Shown: positions 1-12,500, numbered from the stretch's first letter. The stretch: 64,000 bases of DNA from Stichopus chloronotus (GCA_021234535.1 CM037838.1:25025969-25089968); one strand, 5' to 3'. The notes: a model not told the origin generated them from the letters alone. A program made the numbers and translations.

Positions 1-194
1 TGGACAAAGTATCGATGATCAAATTACATTCTCCTAACCTGCCCAGCATTTGTTTTTCAACACTGATGAACGTGAAACACTTTCAGAAAATCATGTTGCA
101 CAAATACATTGCAGGCATTTATGAATTTCAGTTCAAACATTGCTGCAAAGTGTCCTTGTTTAACATACTGTAACAAAGCAAGATAACTGAATAA

Positions 195-241
195 TTATGT
201 TTTTATGGACACGAAAAGGGAGTGGATTCCGACCCCTTGTT
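195..241 (-). CDS. Tentative terminal exon of the WAP-domain gene
   Basis: This is a candidate last coding exon. On the minus strand a good polypyrimidine tract (TTGTCTCCCCTCTTCCAG) ends at 242. The exon then supplies two bases that complete the codon split at the end of the WAP exon (phase 1), 14 more codons and a TAA. It would add a 15-residue tail reading E-Q-G-V-G-I-H-S-L-F-V-S-I-K-T. The acceptor and phase are right, but the tail has no recognisable motif and I see no AATAAA on the minus strand between here and the window edge. Weaker acceptors exist in the same 816-bp interval. The alternative is that the protein stops just past the unspliced exon 2 donor, at 1047-1049. Confidence 0.4.
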
Positions 242-1057
242 CTGGAAGAGGGGAGACAAATCCAAATCCCAAGTCACCGTAAAAGGAGTGCCAACTTCTA
301 CTGCTAAAAAGACACTGTTTAAAGGATAGTTAGTTTCAAGTCTCGAAATTAGAAATCCATTTTCAGATTTGAAAAGTGAACATTCAGCTCAAATGGTCCT
401 GTGGCCATGAGTCAAGTATAGTTTGGAGCTATACAGTAAGGGACCATGAATAAAATTTGGAAGAATTATGCCCAGGTTTTCATTCGTACAGTATATACAA
501 CTAAAAAAATTTTCATGGGCAAGACTGTAGCTCAAACAGTTTATAGTACAAGCATGTTGCTCTAATAAACAGTAGAATTCACATAAAATCTTGTGTATAC
601 AATCCCTTTTGAACTGAAGGCTATAATTGTTACAGAATTAATCAGAAAGTAGTAAGTTTTGGTATTCATTAAAATTTTCTTTGTTCCAGCTTAAAACTTT
701 AATTTTGTCTGGAACTGTCTGAAGTCAAAGCCACAATTTACACCTGCTAACACCTGTTAATGGCAGATGTCTGAGAGAGTTAAGTTTTCAACTCGTTCAC
801 ATCACAGCGTTTGCTTAACATATGCAAATCAAAATGGATTGGCTGCTCGCCGATTCCAAACCTACTAATCAATTCGTTCACATGATTTTCTTGGTTGAAA
901 TATTAGCCTATTGGGAATGTTGAAAAGTTTCTGTAATACTTACAGAACTGAAGAACAAACAAATTTTCCTATTTTCAAGACTGAGCGTGAAATGAAAGTT
1001 TCAGCGAGAAAAATTTTTCTGTCCTGAAATATGGCACATTTTCTGCTTAGTGCTTAC
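242..1057 (-). other. Putative intron 2 of the WAP gene
   Basis: AT-rich interval between the WAP exon donor (GTAAGC, read on the minus strand) and the tentative terminal acceptor. It contains no long open frame and no repeat I could identify. A second pyrimidine-AG acceptor near 1038 lies too close to the donor to define a usable intron. Confidence 0.45.
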
Positions 1058-1231
1058 CATTTGTGGTGTCATTTTTCACTGAAACCGGAGTGAGACATTT
1101 TTTACCACAGTTTTGGGTCATGCAACATTTCAAGCCATCATCACACTCAGAGTCTGTAAGACATTCTGTAGAACAGTTTAAGACATCAGGGTAGTCATAG
1201 TCTGCAGGGCATTTGCCAGCTGCCACTACAT
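1058..1231 (-). CDS. WAP (whey acidic protein) four-disulfide-core domain exon
   Basis: This 174-bp exon encodes the full functional domain of a small secreted protein. After D-V-V-A-A-G come eight cysteines in canonical WAP spacing: C-x11-C-x3-C-x5-C-x5-CC-x4-C-x3-C, starting at KCPADYDYP and ending GKKCLTP. The exon is bounded by an acceptor TTTCTTTCAG and a donor GTAAGC and is phase 1 at both ends. The split first codon joins exactly to the signal-peptide exon at 3258-3327. WAP proteins act outside the cell as serine-protease inhibitors or antimicrobial factors; which applies here cannot be read from the sequence. There is one domain only, as in single-WAP proteins of invertebrates. If the donor is not used, translation stops four codons later (N-G-K-H-stop at 1047). 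Confidence 0.88.
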
Positions 1232-3257
1232 CTGAAAGAAAGAAGTTACACTTCAAATACAACAAATTCTAGAGTTACCATAGATTGATGTAAACAAAAC
1301 TACAAGTAAAAATACATGCAAACATTTCATTGAGACATAGGAGAGTTTCCAGCTGACCAAAAAGAAAGAAAAATCATCAAAAACATGACTGAAAGGTTCA
1401 CTTAAGTACGACAAACCACAATTGTGGCATGTGCAACACAGACTGTACAATCTACGATGTTTCTTAACAGTAATTAGGTTTATGTAATGAAGTACTGTAA
1501 TGTGTCTTGCTTGTCTGCAGAAAAATTATTGCAATCAAATTTGCAATACTTTTTAAATTGAATAACTGCTAACACTTGGTTATGGACCACTAGGTTGACC
1601 TATATTATTGGCCAAAGGGGATGACTCGATCAATGCGATCCACTTACTGTGTTGAGTACTGTAGGTTTTAAACTTAGCACATCTAACAATAAAAACCTTG
1701 AATTTGAAATTTCTAGCAAATGGAAATTCAAAATCCCCATAAATCTAATAACCTTGTATAAGCAAGTCTGACATTCCTTTTTAATATAGTCTGATCTACT
1801 CTGGTAAGAAGTGTACCTTGAAATCGGAAATTTTAACCAACATTCGCTTGAGTCGGCAAATGCAAATACCGTAGCTAGAATGCTTTAGGCCTAGCCTATC
1901 TCTCCCTGTGAATGTAGCTAGGGCTAGTGCCGTAAAGTTGACGTATCAGGTAAGGATCAGTAAATAAACTGCTCCAAAGCTTTGTTTTAAGTCATAACAA
2001 GGTATAACATTTGTCATGCTGCTTAAACCATTGCATTTTTTTTTTTTTTGGCTTTTTCATGGCAGTGCGAGAAGTTTTGCGTATGCATATTCAGTCACTG
2101 GGAGTGGGACCTAGGTATACCACCAGCTGATTGCGGACTTGTTCCTCGGTCTCGGCGTGAGCCTAAGTTAGTATTGGATTTGGAGTGAGAGGCTGCATGC
2201 CTGCCTAACTACGCTAACTGTTCGACCTTGGCCACTGCCTGCATAATTCTGCAACATTACAAATTGTTCGGCAGCTCCGAAACTTTACTTGCGTGTTGCT
2301 TTAAACTACTGCCAAAGGCCAAACCATTACAAAACCAAACGTACCCAAGCTAAGTTAGGTCCAAACACTTGTTCGAATTGCTGCACGCCAACCGTAGTAA
2401 CGTTCGGTCCACTGTCAGACGGTGTTTGCATACCCATTTCGCGTTTACAGTTTCATGCCAAGTGACAGCCACTTCAAAACACCAATAATTCTTCGACATC
2501 CAGTCACCGCACCACGTAGGTTACACCATGCAGCTAAATACTACATACAATTTCATGGTTTATATCGATTCAATGCGCATCAAAGTCAATTGAAACTTTT
2601 GATAAAAACTTCAGTTTCTTCAGTGAGTAGAAGTGGTCTCGCCGTTCCATGCGTGGAACTAGAACTGCAGGTGAAGTTGAGGCTCTCATTTTAGCTCCAC
2701 TGGTCGGAAGCGTATGTAAACTCATGTGCGGTGTATTAATTTCACTACAGAATTTAAGTCATGCCCATGCATACGGACATAATATGAAACCGGAATCAGG
2801 CTTTCATTGACGGAAGGCCATGCAAGCAACAACAGCAGGACATGACTTTCTGAATTTGTGTTTACCACCACGAATAAATTGTAAGTACGCCACCATTTAA
2901 GGAAATGTAGGCACCACTACTACCACTACGCAACGCAACAGCCGAAGACATGCATTCAGTTACTGCTCGCAATTAAGCCTTTATAAGCGCATTACAGCTG
3001 AAAAGCGGGTGTGATTGGAGTTTATCTGAAGTGTTGCAAAGGGACCCCTCAAAAATAAAAATAAAAAAATACGAAACTTAGAAGAGCACAGACAGAGTTA
3101 AAGTTACTGGCAATGTACGAGTAGAAATTAAAAAATATAGACTACTCCATTATGTTTAATATTCATAGAATACAATATGACGAAATTATTCGCAAGGAGG
3201 GTTTTTTTTTTTTTCTAAAAGTAGTTTACAAGGCTAATAATAACAATCTCAACTTAC
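1232..3257 (-). other. Intron 1 of the WAP gene
   Basis: 2,026-bp intron between the signal-peptide exon and the WAP exon, with GTAAGT donor and TTTCAG acceptor on the minus strand. It contains a 14-T run near 2036-2049 and a (A/T)-rich patch near 3048-3070. No coding segment or clear transposon was seen. The open stretch at 2422-2694 on the plus strand has no family resemblance. Confidence 0.75.
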
Positions 3258-3327
3258 CCTCCCTATCGACCGATGTTGGTGCCGCGAACGCGAGCCCAAT
3301 AACGGACAAGAGCAGTAAAAATTTCAT
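3258..3327 (-). CDS. Signal-peptide exon of the WAP-domain gene (first coding exon)
   Basis: Encodes 23 residues plus one base: M-K-F-L-L-L-L-S-V-I-G-L-A-F-A-A-P-T and then S-V-D-R-E. It is a classic secretory signal: a lysine, a leucine-rich hydrophobic core, and small residues (A-F-A-A) at the expected cleavage point around residue 15 or 16. The exon ends at a consensus donor, G|GTAAGT, in phase 1. Joined to the exon at 1058-1231 it keeps the frame open and gives a secreted protein of about 80 to 97 residues. The start is chosen because it is the first ATG downstream of a well-placed TATA box and begins the signal peptide directly. Confidence 0.85.
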
Positions 3328-3384
3328 GGTTTCGCCTATGTTTTCCTCTCCAAACCTCTATGCTACAACAGGTTTCCAAATTTG

Positions 3385-3392
3385 TTTATATA
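3385..3392 (-). promoter_or_regulatory. TATA box of the WAP gene
   Basis: Reads TATATAAA on the minus strand, 58 bp upstream of the ATG at 3327. With usual spacing the transcription start would fall near 3355-3362, leaving a 5'UTR of roughly 30 nt. The start site is inferred; the TATA sequence is seen directly. Confidence 0.65.
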
Positions 3393-3479
3393 CTCAACAG
3401 AACAATGAACTGCCATCCTTCCAACCCAGAGGCCTACTCCTCGCGCCATGTACGGGGAACGGCTCTTAAAACTTTGCAA

Positions 3480-3484
3480 CCAAT
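3480..3484 (+). promoter_or_regulatory. Possible CCAAT box upstream of the WAP gene
   Basis: CCAAT pentamer in the context ACCAATCAGAA, in inverted orientation relative to the gene and about 120 bp upstream of the inferred start. CCAAT boxes work in either orientation (NF-Y), and this placement is typical. A pentamer can also occur by chance. Confidence 0.35.
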
Positions 3485-3686
3485 CAGAAGCGTCGTTAGA
3501 AAAATAGCTCGTTGACAACAGCGGTTCAACGGTCACGCAAAGTTTAAGTGATCTCACGAGAAGTGTTTATCTCTAGCTCTGTAACAATAGGCATTACGCA
3601 AATGAAGTTATGATGTGTTACCTTTAACCCCACTGCATCGTACGATATTCATTTTAAAGTGAAATTATACATGTATTTTTTTTTTT

Positions 3687-3704
3687 CAGCAGCAGCAGCA
3701 GCAG
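3687..3704 (+). repeat. (CAG)6 trinucleotide repeat
   Basis: Six perfect CAG units directly after a T-rich stretch. It lies outside any recognised exon. Confidence 0.95.
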
Positions 3705-3890
3705 GTCGATAAATTCAAGGAAACAAAACCACTCTTAGCCTACATGAAGTCAGCTATAATTTTTAAAAATAAACACCAACGATAAAAAACAATATCAGCA
3801 GAATATATGCCTACTTTGAACAAACGAAATACTGCAAAATGACAAACACAAAAGTGCAAATTCTCTTTTCAGACAACACTAGGCTCCGTA

Positions 3891-3929
3891 TCTCTCTCCA
3901 CCTCTCTCTCTCTCTCTCCACCTCTCTCT
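3891..3929 (+). repeat. CT-rich microsatellite
   Basis: Imperfect (CT)n tract interrupted by CCAC. The open frame crossing it on the minus strand (arginine/glutamate rich) is a product of the repeat. Confidence 0.9.
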
Positions 3930-4738
3930 TAATCTTGCAACAAAGACAAGCTCTACGGTATGATCCGGCTTCCAATAATAATCATATCTATAATGTCGGC
4001 TCTTGGAGCACTGATAAAATATGAATAAAAACAGTGAATAAGAAAAACAGAGGTGCTTGAAGTACTCCAATCGAATTCTTTAAACAGTTAAATATGGTAA
4101 CGTGGTCAAAATATGACATCAACAAAGAATGAAGAAAAAGCGTTCTTTTTTTATATATATTTTTTACACTATGATTTCTGAACATCCTTTTTTTGGTTGT
4201 TATTTATTAATGTGGATAATTCAACATTATTTGAAAAATCTGCAGGGCTTTGGCGATGTCACTATTGAGCGATAGCTCCATGGTATTGTCACTACTAATA
4301 TCTCTGCGGGAATCTATACTCTTTTGCTATTATATACAGATACTATTATGCTGGTCTTATGCATCATGTGCATTGTTGCTAAGCATGAACATCTTTGGTC
4401 TCGTGTGTGTGCTGTCACTAAAAATGGAGGCTATTTTTTACTTCCTCATCGAGACGCAGAGTGGTAATTCTCTTGCATTAGTTCAACATGTCTGATAACA
4501 ATTTTCTCACAATATCTACAGATGCTGACTGAGAATGAAAATAAAACTCATTTAAAAAAGAAATAAATCCAAGTATGAAATTCGCCCTCTCGTATGTAAA
4601 TATCCATGCGAAGGGGGTGAATAGCCGCTGATGGTCACACACAAATCTCAGAATGTGAGTACCTTTTCCAGTTATTTCAACAGTAATTTAACCGAAGAAG
4701 TTACAGTTTCTGTGTCGATATTCTGTTGTGGACAAAGA

Positions 4739-4752
4739 CCCCCCCCCCCCCC
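4739..4752 (+). repeat. Poly-C run
   Basis: Fourteen consecutive C residues. Such runs recur throughout the window (for example 7520, 9011, 13510, 15197). Confidence 0.95.
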
Positions 4753-5437
4753 ATGGCAAGACAAAAGATTGGGACATCGACAAATAGTTAAAGACAAAAG
4801 GGATCCTTGACTGATCTTTGTTTTTAGGGATTAGCTTTAAAGCAATTACTTCCTTTTATGTCTCTGTGTCTTATTTATACCATCGAGGTCAAACTAGACA
4901 GCTAGAGTAAACTAACATCACTCACAGAAACCATGGAACTATTCTCCGTAACAGGTTCATGCAGAACCCTATACACACTATTAAAAAAAAGATTCGTAGA
5001 TTATCATAACACAAAAATATAGAGAAATGCATAGAAAAAGGGGGGAAAAGAGCTGTCAGTTGTTTAAAAAGAAAAAGAAAAAAGACAGCAGTTTTTCCGT
5101 ATTCTCCTTGTATTTCTTTATTTCTTGTTCTGTAGTTATACATCAGTCTTTAGAATGACATTTTTTAAGGTGCAGACCAAATAATCAATATTTGAAAGAT
5201 CTCGAGAAGTTTAAAAGTGGATTTTTGCAAATATTTCTTAATTAAAATATACAATTGACTCTCTTCATCGTTCTGTTTTGCCTTACTTTTCCACTGCTTC
5301 CAAAATGATCACATATTATTGAATATTATACATCTCCATGCGAGGGGTCTACCTTTTCTATCATTGACTACTTCAAATTGGAGAGGAACAACAAAAGCGG
5401 ATTTCACTTAAACGAATACGGGAAATGTCCACTCGGA

Positions 5438-5504
5438 TGGGAGAGGGAGGGGGGGGGGGGATAATGGGCGATAGTGTGTGTGTGGGGGTGGGGGTGGGTG
5501 TGTG
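5438..5504 (+). repeat. G-rich and GT-rich low-complexity block
   Basis: GGGAGAGGGA leads into a run of about a dozen G, followed by GTGTGTGTG and repeats of GGGGGTG. Several G-runs in a row give it G-quadruplex potential on the plus strand. Confidence 0.85.
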
Positions 5505-5650
5505 ACCGTATACAATAAATTACGGTCGAAACTACAGTTATTGACTTGTCACACACCAATTAACCAACATTTCTGCAGCGTCTATATTACAAAAGCAACA
5601 TGGAAAACGCAGCATGGTGTCATACGATACGTGCCACGGCACAACCACCA

Positions 5651-5677
5651 AATCCCCTCCCCCCCCCCCCCCCCCCC
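5651..5677 (+). repeat. Poly-C run
   Basis: A stretch of 19 C (5659-5677) preceded by CCCCT. Its exact length may be uncertain in any assembly. Confidence 0.95.
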
Positions 5678-6020
5678 GTATTTTCCTCAGGTATTGCCAA
5701 CCTGACTCAACAATAGCAAAATATAAAGAACAAATCGGTTAGAAAAAAAATTAGGCTACGCCACGTCATCGGCATCCATGAATACCGAGATATAGTGCTA
5801 GGACGGGATGGTGGTGGAGTCTATAGCCAGGCCGCTCGATAGATATAGGAGAGGAACGATTGTAAGATGAAAACCAGGGTTACGTATTATGCTGCACGCA
5901 ACCTGCATAGTGCTGGAAAGTGACACGTCAGTAATGCATGACACAAACAAGAAGAACAGGCTGTAGAAATGGGTGGTGTAAATGGACGGTGTACTAAGGA
6001 GCGTCAATCCAAATTGAAAT

Positions 6021-6051
6021 GTATGTGTGTGTGTGTGGGGGGGGGGGGGGG
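6021..6051 (+). repeat. (TG)n followed by poly-G
   Basis: GTATGTGTGTGTGTGTG passes directly into about sixteen G residues. A second, shorter GT-rich patch follows near 6082-6102. Confidence 0.95.
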
Positions 6052-7190
6052 AATTTGATATTATGTCCCCCTCCTATCAAAATGTGTGTGGTGTGTGCGT
6101 GGGGAGGGACGTGTTCTCCTGTTTCCGCAGGACTGACCCCCATGGGTGCACTGCTTCGATGGTATCGACATACAAACCCAAACATGTAACCAGAATGACT
6201 TTGTCAATGATACACTGTATGAACATATATGACTACATTATCAAATGTCATTATCTGATATCAATCAGATTACTTCTATCAATAATGTAAGGCGGCTCTG
6301 TAATGGTACCTTGTGTATGTTTAATTTGTTTTAACATCATTACATGGTGATAATCAATCGCATCTTAGTACAACGTCTGAAAACTCTCATCAGTTTAGTT
6401 CGATGACATAGCCTATTGCCAACCATCATCGGTGGATCCGGGGAAGGGGTGCAAGAGTGAGCAGCCCCCCCCCCTCTCTTCCCATACAAGTGCTCATTTT
6501 ACAAAAGTTGTCTTGCAAAAGAAAAATGAAGAATGTTTTGAAGTCCTGACGGAAACGCCCCTGCTTTATATTAATTTAGAGCAGATTATTATAGACTCAG
6601 AACTTTTCCTTAGTATTTTTTTTTTCTCAGGCAACGTACAAACCCTCCTCGGTACAACAATTGGTCTAATGAGGTTGGTAATCTGTTCTGGATGAGTAAG
6701 CACGGCGTAGCCTCTGCCTGTCTCTTTCAACGAACGACATATGCGATAGTTTTATTCGTTTACATCATAAGAGGAGCATTTTCGCACACAGTCTTTTCTT
6801 TTTCATTTTTTTTTTGTTAAAAACAAGTAAAAAATGTTCCTATGCAATAAACCTCTCTGCCTAGTTGTACTTGTATACTCTTTACAGGCTTGTTCATCAA
6901 TTGATAACTGTTATTGATCGACTCGTACATTTCATTCCAGCCGGTGTCAAATAGTATTATATCAACGTTTGCAATGAAAAAGATGTTTTTTTTTCTTTGG
7001 CAACTACAAAGTTGCTGCAAATACCAGAAAAACGTGTCTCAGAACATTTTTTTTAAAAGTTCCTTGGGGTGGATCCCATCCCCCCACCCATCGTTCGGGC
7101 TTCGCGCCTTTGCTCATCCATAGTCCACAGTGTTGGCAAAACCAGGTGTAGCTTTGGGGGCAGTGCAAAATGTGGAGCTGAGATTAAAGG

Positions 7191-7206
7191 CATGCATGCA
7201 TGCATG
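7191..7206 (+). repeat. (CATG)4 palindromic microsatellite
   Basis: Four perfect CATG units. The unit is self-complementary, so the block can fold on itself on either strand. Confidence 0.9.
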
Positions 7207-9336
7207 TTCAATCCAGCAAATATTGCCAAATGTTTCAAGAAAAAATTAAAGAGGATGCAGAATTTTTTTTATGATTCTTGAGTGACCTCAACCCGTCTGA
7301 TGTATATTACCATTTTTCAAAGACTGATTTTTCTTTTCAGTGTTCGGAGGGATTTGCGAACATGAAATACCTTTTTCAACGTTGGGTACAAGCAACTCAG
7401 AACACCGGAAGTGTTGTTCAATCCAACAATCCGGAGATTTTGTCTGGCCCAAAATTTTCTGAACACGCTCCGTGTCCGGATGGTGGCGCTCCGTGTAGAT
7501 AGTCCTGTCGGCCCACGCCCCCCCCCCCTCATAATTTATCCTTCCGTCCCCTGTGACAGTGCCCTTCTCGCAAGGACCGCACCCCCTCCTCTGTAAAGTC
7601 CAATCTTTATCCACACGAGGCTCATCCTCTACATCGAAAAAAAAGTAGTGGTTCGCACCAACATATACGCCATTAGATTATACACATCCGCGAGACTTGT
7701 CAACCTCCGGGGAAAGTGCCTATATTGATCCATGGGGATTCTCTTTTCGTCATGTTTTCATTTATCATCACTATTTTTGTACTCGGATACTGAAGAGCAC
7801 CGATTACAGTTAATTAAAGATGATGTGAAAATAGATCGATTGAAAGAGATGGAGAATGTTTTAGAAATCGAAGATGTCGGAGTGATATTTCGGTCCAAAA
7901 CCTCTAAAAAACTTTCACCCTTTTTTTTTCTCAAAATCTGACTGTTCGACGTCAGAAAAATTGCTAAATGCCATGGTAGTTTTAAATCACATGATAGAAA
8001 GAGTATGTCTTTTATGATCTGTACAACGTGCATGCGAGGGAGACTTTCAAAGGTCGCTTTTTCAGTGTGTAAGTCACATAAAACAGATTCATAGTAGTGT
8101 GGGAGTTGTAAGGTGAGGGGCACTTTCGACCACCAATCATATAATCAGGCTGACTGAGACCTTTTATGGGGGGGGGGACTTTTAGAGGGCGCAATGTGTG
8201 TCAAACACTCAGAGGTTCTGCAGACACCCGTGTATCTGTGTAAAAGAACTCCAATGACAAGAAGAGCCGTTTTTATTCGGCTTGGCAAACAGCCAGCCTG
8301 CATTACACTGAGTTGTATATAAGCTATAAAGCTTATCGATTCTGCTGATTTCTTCTTCTCATGACATAAACACTGAGTTAAAAAGAAAAGGGGGGAAGGA
8401 CCAACATGGGAGACAGGTTTGCATTTTGTATACACGTGCGTTACTTAATAATAATAACTTAAATAAACCAAATATTGAAAATACGTAGAACGCGCAAAAT
8501 GATGTAAAAGCTTACTTATGTAATGATAGCCTACACCCAACATTAAATACCGTAACGTACACAGGCTAGTGTAACTGATGATAAACTCGGATACGTGTAC
8601 AGTACACAGTCCGTGGACTTGGACAACTGTCCGATAGTCATAGTACACTTTTGAACACTGTAAGTCTAAGATTCGTGATAAAGATTGTTTTAATTACCTT
8701 CATAAGGTAGACAATCAACACAGTCCATTGTTTACACATACGAGGCTAATGAGGCCTAAATCTTGTTGCTAATGCAAACTAATTTATACCAACGGAGATG
8801 TACTATAATAAGAAAATCAATACACAATAGTAACCAGGAAGGCCTTGACTCTTTTGTTATTTTTTTAGGCAAAATTCTTCCTAAGTGTGAAATAGTCATC
8901 AACACAAATGTTACAATCAGTTATGGCATTGGCCTGATCTATCAATGACAACATTTCAGAAACTTTACCCTTGTCCAGCCCTAGGTACGACTCCCCATTA
9001 CCACTTCTAGCACCCCCCCCCCCCCGCTCCCACACCACTGGCAGCATCAGGGTTGCAGATTGCAGGGAATGGAGGAAAAAACTGCTGGGGACAAAGAATT
9101 TGGCCCTGTAAAAACGAAATTGTGAGCCAGCGGAACGAGAGCTGATGGGCGAGTGCAGAGGGCATAGCAGCGAACTCTTGTGACGCTTCTCCAAAAATCT
9201 GCTGTTGGGAGGGGAAAGGGTAGCCATCCGGTCCCCTACCCACGCGGCCAACAGTTAATCACATGCCCTACCTTGAAAGAGTGAATTCTAACAATGCATG
9301 GAAAATTATAGAGTGCGTTGCGAAGTTACCTTGTTG

Positions 9337-9524
9337 TACACTGTAAAAATGTCTGTAAAATTTACAGACAATGAAAAATAAATAAATAAATTAAACACAT
9401 AAATAGATAAGAATGACAGAAATTGTCTGGAAACTAATTACCAGAAAATTTCTGTAGTTCTTTTGTATTCCTCATTTTATATTCTGTAAATTTACATTTC
9501 ACAATTTACATTTTTAGCAGTGTA
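9337..9524. mobile_element. MITE-like element with TA target duplication
   Basis: A 188-bp AT-rich element. The left end reads TACACTGTAAAAATGT and the right end, in reverse complement, TACACTGCTAAAAATGT: near-identical terminal inverted repeats differing by one substitution and one inserted base. TA flanks both sides, consistent with a TA target-site duplication as in Tc1/mariner-type elements. Internal inverted motifs (CTGTAAATTTACA; GACAGAAATTGTC; CAGAAAATTTCTG) would fold into hairpins. No coding capacity. The CACTGTAAAAA end type is familiar from many animal MITEs, but the family assignment is inference. Confidence 0.6.
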
Positions 9525-12500
9525 ATCTTGTGGATAAATATTGCAAAAAAAAAAAAAAAACTCGGCGAATGAGAAAGAACAAGACAGAAAAAGTCAGAGA
9601 GATCATCACACAAACTCCCTGTCAGAGTGCAGCACCATGCATGTAAAGTGCCGTATCAACCGGTAAAATTAAGTGTTCAGAAACATACACAACAGTAACA
9701 CAATTCCTTTCTTTTCAACCTGCGACCCTCCAAGCCGCTTTTGAACAAAACAAAAACGTAGAATAACAAAAATAACCAAAAAAAAAAAAAAAAAAAGGGA
9801 GGGGGAGGAAGGAAGGAAAGCAATGAAGCAGGACATTATCTATAAAAAAAAAATTCAAGTGATAATTAACATATTGACAAAAAGTTTGCTTCTATCTATA
9901 TCACTGTGCAGAGGGCTAGTAAAAAGAGAAAAGATAATAGAGGGCGGACTTGCAACCCGTGCAGCCAGCGAAGGACTTAACAATGGGATACGAGGCCTTG
10001 ATTCTAAAAGGTTGACCACTCCTGTTTTAAATGATTACATGGCATCCACACTTACAAGGTTTTCTAATCATGAGTCAAGGAGGAGGTACAAAACTATGCA
10101 TAATTTGTTTTGTTCTATGTTTTCTCATGTTACAAATTTTTATTTTTTCACAGAGTGTTCAGAGGATACAGTGTATCATCATCCTTTCGCCAAATCCAAT
10201 GTGAACATATATTCAGCAGAACTTTGACTCATTGCTGTAGTAACTTGAACCACACGTAATTATTAGCTGAAGTTAAAACCTAAATGAGAGAATATGTGAA
10301 TAGGCTGGGAGGGTGGGTTAAGCAGATGTGAAGTTGGCAGGCACCGTTCAATTGTTTAGTGGTAAAACAGTTTACAGACCAACCAAATGACCCCAGTTCT
10401 CGTATGCCATCACTTGCCGCTATTGACTTTATCAAGCAGTTTACGTCCCCTGTAATTTCCTCTTGAATGAAATATGTGTCTCACGTTCAAGGGCCCCTGG
10501 CCCCCTTTGGTCTGTATGCCTCTTCGGGGTAGTCGATCGTTTGGGCCCTCTGTTGAAAAATCGTGGCTACTACGCCAGTGCCTATGGACAAAATATCTGA
10601 ATAAATGACGGCGTTTTGCTGTTTTTGTATTTATACCAACTTATTCATCTGATAAAATCTTTTATCTACATTCCAAGTTAGGCTCCTCCAAGGGGAAAGA
10701 AAATGGCGGATATGTTAAATATGACACGATTTTGCACTCGATATAAACTCGTTGTCACGTGAGGGGAACAAATCCAAACAGCTAAGCATTTCTCTTTTAA
10801 CGTTTTTCTTGGTTTGTTTTGTTGATGATTTTAAAGTGGTTGCCTGAGTACGAAAGAAAAAAAAAACCAGGGGGATTAGTTAATGTTTGATCCGAAGTTT
10901 TTTTTTTTAATTTTAAATGTGCACCGGAGGCTTTGCATTGACGGTATGTGCATCATTTAATGATCGAAAATGACAGTAACCACTTTGAAAAAAAACTACG
11001 GCAACTACATGAATACAAAAATAAATAAGAAAAGAAAAAAAAAACGGAGGTGATAACCAAAAGTTTAGAGTTCTTATCCTAGGCAACATAGCAACAGTAG
11101 CAATCTCAACTGGTGTATCAAAAACTGCAGGCCTACTATACTGCCTCAAGTCGTCACTCGTTGATTGGTATCGTAGGATTTAGTGAAACTATGGTGAAAC
11201 CGAAGGAATGTATTCGCAAATGACCTTCAAACTGATAACCTCATTACGGCGTCGTGGTCAAGTATTACTTGCCATTGACAGGACTGAGTTGAAAGAAAGC
11301 TGTCAACCATTATCTTGTCGTCTTTTACACTTTTTGTCGTTATAATAACTTGAGAAAAAAAAAATCATACAGCAGAATTTATCACCTAAAACTTTATTTA
11401 TTTTTCAAAATTGGAATGGTGGAATTAAAAGACACACTAAATTTTTTAACGTGAAATTGTTTTTATCTTTGCCATAGCACGCAATCACTTTAAATATGAT
11501 CGAATGACTTCTCTGTTTGAATTTCAGTTTACCAGTATGTGTAGTTTTCAGCTCCTTTTTTTTGCACATTCAGTATCCGGGAACCTCGATAAGAGGGAAT
11601 TTTCATCCAAAAGAAGGACTCGGTATTATCCCAGGAGGAAGGCGGTAGGTGATTGACATCACTTCAGATAAATGTTATTCTTTCTTTTTTATGATACAGC
11701 GGTCAGAAACTACTGTAACAGTTTTCCTGAAAACAATGAGTGATAATCTCAGCGGGGTAAACTGTGTGGGTGAAAGGTGAGTATATACAGGGACGGGGGG
11801 TGAATTAGTGTAAAAGGTAGAGAACTCCGGAATTAATTTTCAAATGTTTGAAAAGAAGGGAATTCCCCACCTAAGCATTTACCTTGGAAGTTTACGATCA
11901 TGCTTGAGGCCCACAGATGTTCTCCAACAAACTTTCTACGTCATTGGTGAAGTAAATTCTGGTTTTGTCCGTTCTAGTTGCGACCGAAATGGCGGTCCAG
12001 ATCGCCCTTGAGTGAAAACACTGCCACATTTTCATGAGGAACGAGTGAAATAAACATCACAGAAAATATAGAAGCATTAGGGAGAATGGTATCATGCGAC
12101 GCTATATTGAATGAAGCCACAATCTAACTGTTGTTACAATTACCCAAATGACTGTCTTGTAATTCATGTACTTTCGTCAACCTATAGTATCTGAAATGGC
12201 AAAAGTTGCGTTCTAAACTTAGGTGACACACAAGCTCAACATATAGCAAAAGTAGATTGCAAATTCCGGCTTATAATTTGAGACTTGGTGGAAGGAACAG
12301 ATTAAGTAGCAATTGAAAGTCTACAAGTTTCTACAACAACGGTATGAAACACACACCTACGCCTATATTGCAGAAGCGCCCTCACATTTTTTTGACGCAC
12401 TGAGGTAAATATATTATACTGCCTCTGTTACCAATAGTAGTAAAAACCGCAGAAAAATACGCTAGTTACGCATCAGTTTCTGTGTTAATGAATCTTAGAG

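Larger units (their letters stand above)
3600..9336. other. Intergenic region rich in simple sequence
   Basis: No gene was recognised between the WAP promoter and the MITE at 9337. The interval holds (CAG)6, a CT tract, several C and G homopolymers, a (TG)n-G run and a (CATG)4 block. Frames are open on both strands around 7730-8120, but neither looks like a known protein. GC-rich, CpG-containing pieces near 7430-7600 may be remnants of transposons. Confidence 0.6.

Noticed and set aside
7732..8123. Open frames on both strands (69 and 121 codons), the plus one charged and helix-like
   Set aside because: No family resemblance and no supporting promoter or splice sites. They may come from an old transposon, but nothing supports a call.
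9823..10227. 134-codon plus-strand frame
   Set aside because: Begins in an A-rich stretch, low-complexity start, no motif.
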